This document shows positions 45,476 to 56,349 of a DNA stretch of 64,000 bases, piece by piece. The notes beneath the pieces were generated by a model, which saw nothing but the letters and a program-made list of their open reading frames with translations, had not been told where the DNA came from and made no database searches. The stretch is from Echinarachnius parma. Taxonomy: Eukaryota > Echinodermata > Echinoidea > Clypeasteroida > Echinarachniidae. The stretch spans positions 1 to 64,000 of the forward strand of contig JBAMJV010003817.1 of assembly GCA_037951105.1 (NCBI GenBank), in the 5' to 3' direction. The number at the start of each line of letters is the position of its first letter. Positions within the stretch are counted from its first letter, which is position 1. Position numbers and translations under genes: made by a program.

Positions 45476-46273
45476 GCTGCTTTATATATCATAATATGCT
45501 TGTTTATTTCGCATAACATTACCCCGACTCAGATTTCTGCTTTGGAAGAAATATGTGAAAACACTATCGGGTACACCACTATTCACGCGAACGCTGGAGG
45601 CCGCCATTGTTAGGTCTGTGCGGACGTACACCACTGTGATCGGTCAATGATGCATTCCTGCACTTATTATCAATTCAATAGCACCAATTCAAACCATTGT
45701 TTGAATACTTGTAGACGCTTTGATGAGTCTGCAAATCAGTGAAAAGCTTTTCTATCTTTTTGTTCGGCCATCCGCACATACGTCAGAATTTGCAAAGCAT
45801 GTCGGGTAGTTACACGAACATGGCCGCTCCCATCATCTTTTGCCGCCGTAACAATTAGTCAAATTTGGGTATGTTCACAGAAGGATTTCATGGGATCCAG
45901 TAGGCCAAAATTGCCAAGTCATGTATCAAATTAAATGTCTGTTCACCCTCTAAATGATAATAGTAGCTGAAAGCCATCTAGTTTCATTGTCCTTTAAGTG
46001 GAGAGCATCTGATTGGGTGACAAGTTCACAGATGCCGTGACGAGTTGAGCGCCTAGAGTGTAAAACAAAAAAACAACTGCATTCGGGAAGATATCAGGCT
46101 GTCCCCAGCTAATGAGCGTCGTACGGCCCCAATTACATGACCCAGTTTGCATACCGAGGACAAGGCAAAGGGATTCACTCTTCATCAAGTATTTGGGCTA
46201 CAGTAAGGTTTTCTAATAGAGTACCTCCCCAGGATGGGGACTTGTATTAAGCAAGGTTCCTTACAGTACATGA
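45476..46273. other. No gene; decayed MITE end
   Basis: A GC-richer stretch at 45575-45640 includes GGAGGCCGCCATTGTT. The only repeat end I can support is at 45981-45997. No splice-bounded frame. Confidence 0.4.
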
Positions 46274-46941
46274 TTAAAGGGGACCAACACAATGGTTTTT
46301 TAATAAATAGTATCCAGAATTACGCTAACAAACGTCTCTTGAGCCTCATTTACCGTCTCAACCGTACGACACACAAAAAACACAGGTTTACCGTATTTGC
46401 TGGTGTATTAACCGCACCTTTTTTCACACAAAAAAAAAAAAAAAAAGGGGTGCGGTTAATACACGACCGTATTAACCGCACTTTTTAAAATTTATTTTTT
46501 AAAACTTTTTTTAGGGGTGCGGTTAATACACCGGAGCGGTTAATACACCGACAAATACGGTACATGTTTTGGTACCCTTGCCTGTACTTTGCAAAGGGTT
46601 GTATTATTCATAAACAATGCAATTACATGTAATCACCCAAACTTATGGAACCAACAGGGCCTTTTGTTCTGTAAGCGCCAATAATTGAGTGCGCAATTCT
46701 ATACATGCGTACGTTTGAAGACAATAGAACTACAGAGGACACATAATGTCCTAGACAATAGACTAGTTTTCGTCTGTCCATGAACACCATGAACCCACAA
46801 ACACATGCTTTATGGCGATGAGTTTTATAAATGAATCATATAATTTGTCTGGAAACCTACTTTTCTGAACTTGTTGGTGGAATGGACTTACTAAAACTAT
46901 TGCATTGATTGATTGCCTTGGGGGGTGATGATTCCCTTTAA
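46274..46941 (-). mobile_element. TTAA-ended MITE A5, inverted, with nested insertion
   Basis: TTAAAGGGGACCA at the left and CCCTTTAA at the right; the interior reads as A1 on the minus strand (TTTGCAAAGGGTTGT, CATAAACAATGCAATTA). An extra segment of about 90 bp and the 170-bp hairpin at 46391-46560 enlarge it. Confidence 0.75.
46391..46560. mobile_element. TA-inserted hairpin MITE nested in A5
   Basis: CCGTATTTGCTGGTGTATTA begins it and ACACCGACAAATACGG ends it, with TA on both sides (46389-46390, 46561-46562). Repeated GTGTATTAACCGCACC motifs flank an A/T homopolymer core. The layout (CCGTA tip, doubled TGTAT-A-CGCACC motif, A/T core, TA target) matches C1 and C2 although the sequence differs. 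Confidence 0.85.
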
Positions 46942-47379
46942 GAGTTAGCCTGTTAAATAGGAAACATGCAATATTACGGAGAGGAAGACTAGTTTCACAC
47001 CAAGAAGTCTGAATGTTCCTGAGCCAGGCAAAATTATAACCCAAAACGTTTGACCTCCAGCTGGGAAAAATACAATTTTATTTAGTGGGGGGGGGGGGGG
47101 GTTGGCTACTTTTCAAGGTTTTGAAACATTTAGGGATGGGGGAGCAAGACTCCTTTTACTACTTGTAAGAGTTACACCAGTTCATAACAAATTCATAACA
47201 ACTTCATTGACATCCCTTCCGGCTGGCTGATATCCATCCAATCACCAACAAGAGGCCATAACCAACGGTTTGCCATGGGGGGAAGGGTGGCACGGGGACA
47301 TAATTTGACAAGAAGAAGAAGAAGAAGAATAAACACTACAATTAAATCACAGGACAAAAACGTGTCCCTTTCTGAGTTC
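46942..47379. other. Spacer with G run and GAA repeat
   Basis: G run at 47087-47101; AAGAAGAAGAAGAAGAAG at about 47311-47329. No gene. Confidence 0.45.
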
Positions 47380-47735
47380 AAATCGATCCATTTTAAAACT
47401 TAAATGTCAAACCCAAATCACTGGGAGCTTTCACTTTTCTCCTGTTCCTTGTTGTTAGGCTTCTGGTAACAGAATAATGACATGGGTGTTGATTTGTCAA
47501 ATGTCTCCCTAATTAAGGAGATATGTATGATTGAATGACAGTCAATGGGCAGGGGGTGATCATCAAGTCTGGCATCGATTTGTAATTTTCTTTTTACTAA
47601 GTTAACAGGGCTCTTTTTCCATGAAAATGTCACACATCATTTTAGAAGAATCTTACAATGAAATCGGTACCATATATATTATTTAAGTCTCAAATATCAC
47701 CAATGGAAATATCTTATAAAGTTAATAGATCATTT
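47380..47735. mobile_element. Element X2
   Basis: Copy of X1: CACTGGGAGCTTTCAC, CTTGTTGTTAGGCTTCTGGT, CTAAGTTAACAGGG and GTCTCAAATATCAC. The minus-strand frame gives YQKPNNKEQEK near the same place as YHKPKNKVQDK in X1. Its TTAA ends are decayed. Confidence 0.6.
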
Positions 47736-48496
47736 TCAAAATGAATAAACCTGACATTTCTCATAACTATTTCAGAAACAGTTTAAATGAAAAGAAATAA
47801 TGGGAAAGGAGTTGTAAATTGTACACACGCTTTCTGGCCAAGATATGAAGAAAGTGTGTAGTGAAGTCACTGACCCATGCATGTACAGTCAAATCTGGCT
47901 AGTCTCAACATTAATGTCAAGAAGCTCTCTAGCTCGATCCCCAAGAGAGTTTATGTGATAATCACGATTGATAAATTTAGATCTTCTGCCATATTGTAGT
48001 GCAAGAATACATGCCCCTTTTAAATGAAAACAGATATCTAAATGGAAGTGTTGAAAATAATGTAATATAATCTGCTAGTTTCCCTCAAGTCTGGTAATAT
48101 TACGAAAAAAGTGTATAATTGGTTTTAAATGAAAGCAGATTTTGAATTTTAAAAAAGCATCCAGCATACAACATCAGAATAATTGCATAATAAAACTAAA
48201 TAATATTGAGTGATGGAGTTATCCAAAGGAGAAATTTTCTACATACATGGATAATAATCCTGATAAAGTTAAACCTTCTGCCTATTCATAGTCCTGCACA
48301 AAATGTATCTAGTTTTAAATGGCAGCAGTGCCTGAGTAGGTTTAAACAACATTATGAAAAATGATGTTATCTGAACAAGCTATCCCTAAAGAGAGAACCT
48401 AGAAGATATTGTACACACATTCATAATCTGACCAAAAAACATATCCACTTGCAAAGGACAGCACGTTATCAGGATCATGAACCAATATAGATTACA
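47736..48496. other. AT-rich, weakly repetitive spacer
   Basis: AAAATGATGTTATCTGAACA and GAGTTATCCAAAGGAGA phrases hint at an old tandem array, but the copies are too diverged to delimit. No gene. Confidence 0.35.
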
Positions 48497-48967
48497 TTGG
48501 CCCGAATACTCATCAGTGGCTCAACTTGTGCCCGACCTAAAAAGACAGAGACTATGGGCAACCAGTTAAACCATTTTGCACCTGCAGACCTATTGTGTTG
48601 TCGCTATTGGTCCCCGGAGATATTCTGATTGTTTTCTTTCATTATCCAGTCAATCCCTTGAGTTCTGCTTATATGCAGATCAGGACAATGGGCCCTTTGA
48701 AATTCATTCATAGTATATTCTGGTCACCAGCAATACAATGTCCAGGATGATACAGGACGCAATTTGGCTGATGACCGACTATACTATGCCTGTAATCAGA
48801 ACTCAAGGGATTGACTGGATAATGAAAGGAAACAATTAGAATATCTCCGGGGACCAATAGCGACAACACAATAGGTATGCAGGTGCAAAATGATTTAACT
48901 GGTTACCCGTAGTCTCCATCTTTTTAGGCCGGGCGCAAGTTGAGCCACTGATGAGAATTTGGGCCGA
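48497..48967. mobile_element. Large hairpin MITE
   Basis: The ends TTGGCCCGAATACTCATCAG and CTGATGAGAATTTGGGCC are inverted. The arms continue for about 170 bp through GGCTCAACTTG, TTTTGCACCTGCA, GACAACACAATAGG and TCAATCCCTTGAGTTCTG. The interior is about 120 bp. No coding part. Confidence 0.8.
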
Positions 48968-49067
48968 TGCTTTTATTTTTAATCATCTCAGTAGTAAACC
49001 TTGTCATCTGAATAATTTATCCCTCAAGAAAGGCTGTACATCATTATACAGTTGTTAACTGGTGGCG

Positions 49068-49212
49068 GAGGGAATATCACAGAATGTTCCATCCGAGGGA
49101 TTTTAAATGCTATTGAGGGAAGATTATAAGTCCCGAGACGAATTTGAAGGACTTATTTTCTTCACGAAATAGAATTTTAAATCCCGAGGGAACATTCTGT
49201 GATTTCCCCCCT
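49068..49212. mobile_element. Small hairpin MITE
   Basis: GAGGGAATATCACAGAATGT at the left pairs with ACATTCTGTGATTTCCCCCC at the right, and AGGGATTTTAAAT with ATTTTAAATCCCGAGGG. GTTAACT/AGTTAAC flanks extend the symmetry slightly. Confidence 0.7.
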
Positions 49213-50159
49213 GACAACAAAGTTAACAACTAGTATATCATCTGGCTAAATCCGCGGGCTCATACAAATTCATGCATTTGAAAATGAAATCAGTCAAAAA
49301 CAACATATGGTACATGTAGATTATATGTGTACCTTTGGTTCTCATTGTGACGTCATAATGCAATCTCTTTTGCAGCAGGGGCCAGAGGGGTGTCATAACT
49401 CTCTGGCCATGGTATCATAACAAATTGACACCCCAGTCATGTGACCGTGTTTAGCCAATCAACGACGCGTATTTTACTAAGTCAGATGATATAATGAACT
49501 ATTAACTATATGCCAATTCACAGGATAAAAATGTGACTTTTCAAAATCGCAACAGGTAGGTTGGCACCCCATACGAAACTGAAAGTAGGACATAGTTTAG
49601 TCTGTGCATTCCGCATGCATGATAAAAGATGTTACTGCTCAACACCAACACTAACCCACTGGCCCAGAGCCAGTAAAATGTTACTTTGGCCAAGAAAAAG
49701 AAATTATGAGAGCCATAATATTTTGGTCGATTTTGGTAATTGCATAAAGAAGAGTGTGTTGTATGATAACTTTAATTTTGTCACATGGTGGTGACAAAAA
49801 AAGCCTATTTTATTGGATATTTTTGTTTGTTTGATTTTTGATTTAAAAAAAAAAAAATTTTTAGGGGGGGGGGGGGCATTTCAATTGATGGTTATGAGGC
49901 TTTAATTACATTACTAATAGGCCTAATCAGTATCTGAAAATATCCTAAAAACATTCCCCAATGATGTTACATGTAAGTATCTATAGTCTGACTGGCCTTG
50001 CATAAATAGATAAGGTAATGGCAGAAGACTGGAAGGAAGCTCACAACATGTATCCTGCAGATCACTAATTTTGTTTTTCTTTTTTTTGACATTTATGTGA
50101 GAAGGAAAGAAAACAGGACAATTAAACTCGTGATTATGGTACACCGACCCCCCCCCCCC
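49213..50159. other. No gene recognised
   Basis: A/T run then G run at about 49847-49876. The 77-codon frame at 49561 has no supporting splice or motif evidence. Confidence 0.4.
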
Positions 50160-50483
50160 CCTCCATCCACACACACACAAACACACGTACATACTAGGTT
50201 GGGAAAATGAGGGCATCCTCGCTTGAAGGTATGTTCACATTTGTATAGTAGGTGTCCAACGTGTGTCCTCAATTGGAGTTTACAAACTCTCTCTCTCACA
50301 TGCACACACACGCAAACGCACACACAACGTACAGTCACATGCATACACCAACATACACACACACAGACATACACACAAACAAACACACACACACAGACAT
50401 ACACACAAACAAACACACACACACATACACAGTCACATGCATACACCAACACACACACACACACAGACACACACACACACATA
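50145..50483 (+). repeat. CA microsatellite zone with C run
   Basis: A C run at 50147-50161 is followed by several CACACA tracts between 50166 and 50483, with ACACAGACATACACACAAAC repeated in tandem at about 50366 and 50394. Threonine/histidine or valine/cysteine-rich frames here are artefacts. Confidence 0.85.
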
Positions 50484-51110
50484 CCTGTAAGCCATGTCAA
50501 TCGAGGACCTAAATCCTTGTACTATGCAAACGTGGACACACTAATATGTGTCACATTGATATTCTGCGTCCAACCGAGGACTATTGTGTATGTGTTTGAC
50601 TTTCAAGAGCACAACCGTGGACGTACGGGGTGCACATTAATTTTTCCGGATTTTTGATGCGCGCGCATATGAATGGCATATGAATTAGCAATCCTTTGCA
50701 CTAGTTAAGTAAACGAGGACGGTCCACGGTTGGAAATGTGTCCGTGGTTGGATAGTAGTGGCATATATTATGTCCTCGGTTGGGGGTGCTTACAGACGCA
50801 CACACACACACACACACATACCTGTAAGCCATGTCAATCGAGGACCTAAATCCTTGTACTATGCAAACGTGGACACACTAATATGTGTCACATTGATATT
50901 CTGCGTCCAACCGAGGACTATTGTGTATGTGTTTGACTTTCAAGAGCACAACCGTGGACGTACGGGGTGCACATTAATTTTTCCGGATTTTTGATGCGCG
51001 CGCATATGAATGGCATATGAATTAGCAATCCTTTGCACTAGTTAAGTAAACGAGGAAGGTCCACGGTTGGAAATGTGTCCGTGGTTGGATAGGGTTAGGG
51101 TTAGGGTATG
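50484..51110 (+). repeat. Recent 337-bp tandem duplication
   Basis: CCTGTAAGCCATGTCAATCG begins at 50484 and 50821. For about 270 bp the copies differ at roughly one base (GAGGACGGTCC against GAGGAAGGTCC). Within each copy CAACCGAGGAC, CAACCGTGGAC and their inverses GTCCACGGTTG and GTCCTCGGTTG are arranged symmetrically, so the unit itself is a MITE-like palindrome. The 57-codon frame shared by both copies is identical because the DNA is. Confidence 0.85.
51090..51107 (+). repeat. Short TTAGGG tract
   Basis: TAGGGTTAGGGTTAGGGT sits in the second copy where the first copy has TAGTAGTGGCATATATTA. TTAGGG is the usual metazoan telomere unit. Only about three units are present. Confidence 0.8.
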
Positions 51111-51218
51111 TCCTCGGTTGGGGGTGCTTACAGACACACACACACAATAATGCAACTTGTCATATCTCGGTCAACCTTCACAGTTTGCTTCATTCAGACA
51201 GGGTTTTTTCAGCATAAT

Positions 51219-51259
51219 CTAGTATTGCAGAGATCTGTCACAGATCTCTGCAATACTAG
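51219..51259. repeat. Perfect 19-bp-arm hairpin
   Basis: CTAGTATTGCAGAGATCTG, loop TCA, then the exact inverse. Confidence 0.85.
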
Positions 51260-51728
51260 AGGATGTCTCTGCATTGTTTGGTCCTGGTGAGTGGAGATAT
51301 TTGTGCATTCATGAATGGTAATTTTAACTGACATTTAAAATAATTTAAAACTGTCCCTTACGCATATCTTTGTTTGCATTGTAAACTTTCTGGTTTAATT
51401 ACACGATTTGATTGATTATCGGAAGAATGTTTTGCCGTTATTAACAACAACATCTATCTAATGACAGTTTGTTTTGAGGTCATTTCTGCCTTTTACTAAA
51501 ATTCTTCTCCGACAGCAATGACTCCACAATGGCTTTAAAATGATCAAGGCTATGAAACAATAGGTTTATTGTCTTTACAAGTTTACACAAGTAAGAGTCA
51601 GAGTTAGATCACAATCACACGTAATGTAGAGTGAACGCCGGATATGAAATTAGTCATCTTCAGCTTTTGATACTTTTTTTTAAACTGCATGAAATTTTTC
51701 TACGATTTTCGAACCCACGTGCATGTCC

Positions 51729-52069
51729 TTAAAGGGAACCAATACCCAAAATTAATCTAGTAAATGAAAGATACTAGTTTTAATAGTCCATTTTACCCCC
51801 AAATAATTGAAAAATTATCATGTATATATAGACGTCTATTGTCTAGGTCTAGGTAGGATATATGTGTTCTATTGTCTTCAAACATACGTGATACATAAAA
51901 TTGAAGCACTCGCAAATGTTTGGCGCTTACAGCACCAAAGCCCTGTAAGCTTTGGGTGATTAATTGCATTGTTTATAAATTACACAACCATTTGCAAAGT
52001 ATTGAACATCTATTACATCTACTAAAACACATAAGCCTGTCTTGTTCTCTGCGTGGTGGTCCCCTTTAA
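51729..52069 (+). mobile_element. TTAA-ended MITE A6, shortened
   Basis: TTAAAGGGAACCAATACCC start and GGTGGTCCCCTTTAA end; 341 bp, so about 80 bp shorter than A1, with the central block lost. Confidence 0.8.
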
Positions 52070-54512
52070 TGATTACAAAGCCAAAGCTGCCAGTTTTCAG
52101 TTTCGTATCGCATGATTGCCACATTATGCTAACTCTACCCCACTGGTGGTGGTAGACTACTGCTTTTAGGGTATTTTAGTCAACTCTTTTCATTGAAAAC
52201 AACAGTTTGTAGTAATTCTGAATTTTCACAATCCTTTATTTCCTAAACTATTGAACTTAGTACAAAAATATGTCTAAATTTAAGTCATAGGTCTACCAAC
52301 AATGGAAACTCTTTCCTTTGAAATCAACCCCAATTTTAACCATCCTTTATATCATACACTTTTGTTATCACTCGAATTCTATTTGGGAAATCAACTGCCT
52401 ATTAAATAGTCTCATTTTTTCATTGCAAATTTTCCTGCCCCTGGAGAGGCCTTTCAGACATTTTCTTTTGCTAGCTTTCTCAGCTCCCTAAAAACTTGAT
52501 AGGCAAATTAAATCTACCGTTTTGTTCAGGTCTTGGTAAGTATGGTACAACACATTGCACATAATAACACCTTCCTAGGTGCATTACCTGTGTAGTGTTA
52601 TACAATTTTAAATAGTTTAAGTAACAGTCACGATCAATAAAAAAAAAAAATTAAAAAGCCTGTTTGGGTAATATATTCTTATATGAATATCGTAACTCAA
52701 TAAAAAAAAAAATTAAAAATGAGTTTTATAATCAGTCATCTATCTTAAAAGTATGATATTGTACCAAGGCAGCCAAGCTTTGAAAGAAAAAAGAAAAATA
52801 ATAATTTGGGTTCATTAAAAAATATTATAAACTAAATTCCCCCACTCCCCCAGTGCATATGAGTCATTTGGACACATGTAAAATCATGTTGTACAATGTA
52901 CATCGCTAGGCTACGATTTTGTTCCAGTAATGACCTTAAAAAAGTAACAGGCTTGCTCAGGAAAGTCGTAATTGTTTCATGAACACTGATTGCGAAAAAA
53001 ATAGTTTGGGTTCATGGCTTGTGAAATATTTCACACATTCTTCCCATTCTTAAGTGTATAATCACATGTTAATTACAAAATTACAAAATCTTTGTAACAG
53101 ATCTTGGTTAATCTATAAAAATCAATTAGGTCTCTCAAACAGTTGGATGACCTGGCTAAAGTACAAAATATCATGTTTGCAGTTGAATCACAATACTTAA
53201 AATCAAGAACAAAGGTCTGTTTAATAGACTCCTTTTTAATCATCATTCATTATGAAGAGCCTGTCAGATGGTTTGTTTGTTTTTTTCAAACTGATCATAT
53301 TCAATTAATTGTTATTCAATCAAAACTGATCTAGATACTAATTCAATTATTGAGCACTTTCAATGTTTTAATTGTGTCAAATGAAGGGGAGAGCCCTGCA
53401 TAATGCCTGAATTTAATATTTGATTTCTAACGTGTTTCTTGTTGTCAGCCTGCATTAAAAACCCCAAAACCCACTTTTTATTACATTACCAACAGAAACT
53501 GTTTCATTTGCAACATGTTTTTTAAAATTTGTTTTGATGTTATGACCTTTTTCAGGGGGTGGGGATTCAACTCCCATCGGATATTTAGCAAATTATTTAT
53601 AAATCAAATGTCTACCTAAACGTTTATATCCATTGTTCTTAAAGTAATTAATACATCACTGAAAAAATCCTTAACATTGTACAACAATGCAGATTATGAA
53701 TACAAAATTTTGGAGTGAAGAACATGGCTATATTTATATAAACTAAGGATCTATAATTTCTGTCAAAGCACAATTTCTAAATTCATGGGAAAAGGATCAA
53801 AGACTGATCTACATGTATCACGTCATCATGGTCTTGAACGATTTGATTCATTTCAATCATGTCATAATGAAAAACTCATTCCGTAACATTTGCAGCACTA
53901 CAGGAAGAGAACTAGGTCAATGGAGCAATACAAAGAGATAATGGCTAAAAAAACAAACCCATTACGGAGATGATCGGTGAGATAAAACTGCGCAGACCGT
54001 GCCAAAGGGTTTCCTGTCCTCAGCAGCCTTACTTTTATTCACTTTAAAGTTAAATACAGTTGAATGTGTGTATTACTCAGGCAATGCTAGTAATTAACTT
54101 ATTTTATCTTGTGGCACTATTTGTTGGGCAAGTAAAAAACAAGACTTTTCAAGTTCTAGTCGCCCGAAACCTGAATCTAGTGGCCCAACACAAAGACAAA
54201 ATATTACAAATTTGTTTTAATGGTTGGTCATAAAAAAAGAAAAAGAAAAGTGGACACTGTACATATTACAAGTGACCCATAATTGGAAAAGTAAGTTTAA
54301 AACATGTTGCAAAACTTACTGACTAAAATGGTTCAAATAGTAGATGTCCAGATTTAAAATATGAACCTTTAATTAAAATATTTCTAAGCACGAATATTTA
54401 AGGCAAACAGTTCCTCAGTAAAATGACCAAGTTGCCACTAATATCACACCACCATTGCACTTAGCCTGTACGATTGCAGTATGAACAAATGAACCTTTGA
54501 CTCCACACTCAC
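52070..54512. other. No supported exon; possible intron or 3' side of the minus-strand gene
   Basis: If the exon at 54690-54513 is real, further exons should lie here on the minus strand. I could not find another acceptor-frame-donor set. AATAAAAAAAAAAA tracts at about 52636 and 52700 are simple repeats on the plus strand. Confidence 0.35.
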
Positions 54513-54690
54513 TGTGTACAATTTCCACATGCTTTCCATGAGCGAATTAATCTTATCGGGCATGCCTGCCTGGAATACTCCCCAGGGAGTGGAAAATGTG
54601 CACTTTGTGAGCTGGATTGATTGCAGTGTGTATCCAATGATCAAGGAAATGATAATGATGCACTGCATTTGTCGAAAGGCGGAAAGAGTG
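54513..54690 (-). CDS. Candidate internal exon encoding one membrane helix
   Basis: In minus-strand order: acceptor AGTTTCTTATAG, 178 nt, donor ACA/GTGAGTG. Only one frame is open, giving 59 complete codons. It starts TLSAFRQMQC, runs into a hydrophobic segment CIIIISLIIGYTLQ (residues about 10-23), then a polar part with KCTFSTPWG and ends ESMWKLYT. This suggests a single membrane-spanning helix with a Cys-bearing loop. The intron before it is phase 2 and the one after is phase 0, so it cannot follow directly from the 57257-56350 exon, which ends in phase 1; a missing exon or a different gene is needed. I do not recognise the family. Confidence 0.4.
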
Positions 54691-56349
54691 CTATAAGAAA
54701 CTAGTTCAAGCAACCATTATTATTATGATGTACCTGCAACATTAAACATTTTATTGCTAAAATAATCTCTTTCAAAATAATTTAGTCAACTCTTTACATT
54801 CAAAGATGCTGTATGATATACTTTCATTTTGTTGGGGAAAAGAGCAAGCATGTGTTAGACCTAGTCATGATTTGAGCCTTTTCACTTTCCAGTAGTTTCC
54901 CAAAACAGCTCTTTAGCTTTAACTAGTTTCTTTCCAAGCGGTAAACATGTTTGTGTATCATTTGATGATGATTAGACTAGCAGTGCATTATCCCATTTAT
55001 GACTGGTATTGATAATACTAGGGCTGGGCCGCTGGGGTCTATGTATTACAAAGTAAAATAGTTCTGAGCAAGTTAAAATAACTATTTTTGGATAATAATG
55101 ATGACATGTTTCCCCATTTTTTTTATGTAGGGTATTAATAGAATGTGGTTAGTTTAATGGGGTAAACCATTCTCTTTCCATGAATAAATATATTTATACT
55201 ACATGTAAATATACTTTCAAATGTTTAAAAAGTTTAATGAGTTTTTAAATCAAAACTCAAAAAAGTATGGACTATTTACTGGATTATCAGCCTTTGAAAG
55301 TCTTAATTAAAGAAAAATTAACATAAAAGGCTAGTTTGCATTATATGCACACTACTTTAGATAACAAGTACATGTATGCAATTTGTTTCTGCAAAGTATG
55401 TACGTTCTTGATTATTATCATTGATGAATTACAGGGCTTCCTAATATCCTGTTCCTGAGTTTTACTACTATAATGATTACAGTGATTGCATAACTTTACA
55501 TTACATAGGGATTGCCTAATACATTAAGACCTCAGTCCAGTCTTTAAACCAGACATTTCTGTTGCAAATCCCACAGACATGATGATGAGACTATCACTGT
55601 ACTAGTAATGACCAAGTTCTTCTTACTGCAGAGAAGTGAACTAGAGATGGCGCTATTCCATTCTCACTAATGGGAGATCATTGCAGAGATGGTTATCATT
55701 TTCAAGAAACTTACCGTACCAAGTGTTTAACATTCAGTTTTTGAAATTGATTTGCGCAATTTCACACAGAACCATGGAACAGCAATCTGCATTTTCCCTA
55801 AAAGAGAGAGCTGGAAGTTTGCAGACTTCAATGAATCCTCCTGTGCAATGAGCATTGCCACCAGCAGACTGGGAAGCTAAATCTTGAGTTATTCTATCCC
55901 ATTTGGATTGCTGAACACTAAATTGTGCGGGTCCAAGGCGAGTGGACCATACAGAGATCCAGCTATTTTTTCACCCATCCTACATCCCACAAGCAGTGAA
56001 AACAGTAATCTTGTACTGGCCACCAACAAATTAGGATATACAATACACAAATCTATGCTGGGTGTCAATGTAATTTTGACCACCTAAAAGAAAAGCTTCT
56101 GGAGAGCCCTGAAATGGAATGTTTGTTGAATGATATCAGTATAGAGAACAACAACAAATGTAAACAAGTACTGTACCTCAAGAATTAGCATTTTAACTTT
56201 TGATCACAATTTGCAATTATTTACCGTCAACATTTTGGGGTGTCGTCTACAGTTTTTGTCAGCGTTGTGATCAAAAGTTTTAAATGCTAATTAATTCTGA
56301 TGAAATACCAAAGATACAGATGAATTATCATACTAATATAGTACTGTAC
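54691..56349 (-). other. Probable intron, with one doubtful exon at 55797-55715
   Basis: Within it, a strong acceptor (GCTCTCTCTTTTAG) and a strong donor (TACG/GTAAGT) enclose 83 nt at 55797-55715. All three frames have a stop before the donor. Joined in phase 1 to the upstream exon it would add 23 residues and stop at TAA, which could mark an alternative end. Otherwise the interval is AT-rich and unremarkable. Confidence 0.35.

Noticed and set aside
50093-50657. 135- and 144-codon frames
   Set aside because: CA/GT microsatellite translated as Thr/His or Val/Cys; no gene evidence.
51090-51107. Telomere or chromosome end
   Set aside because: Only three TTAGGG units in the middle of ordinary sequence.
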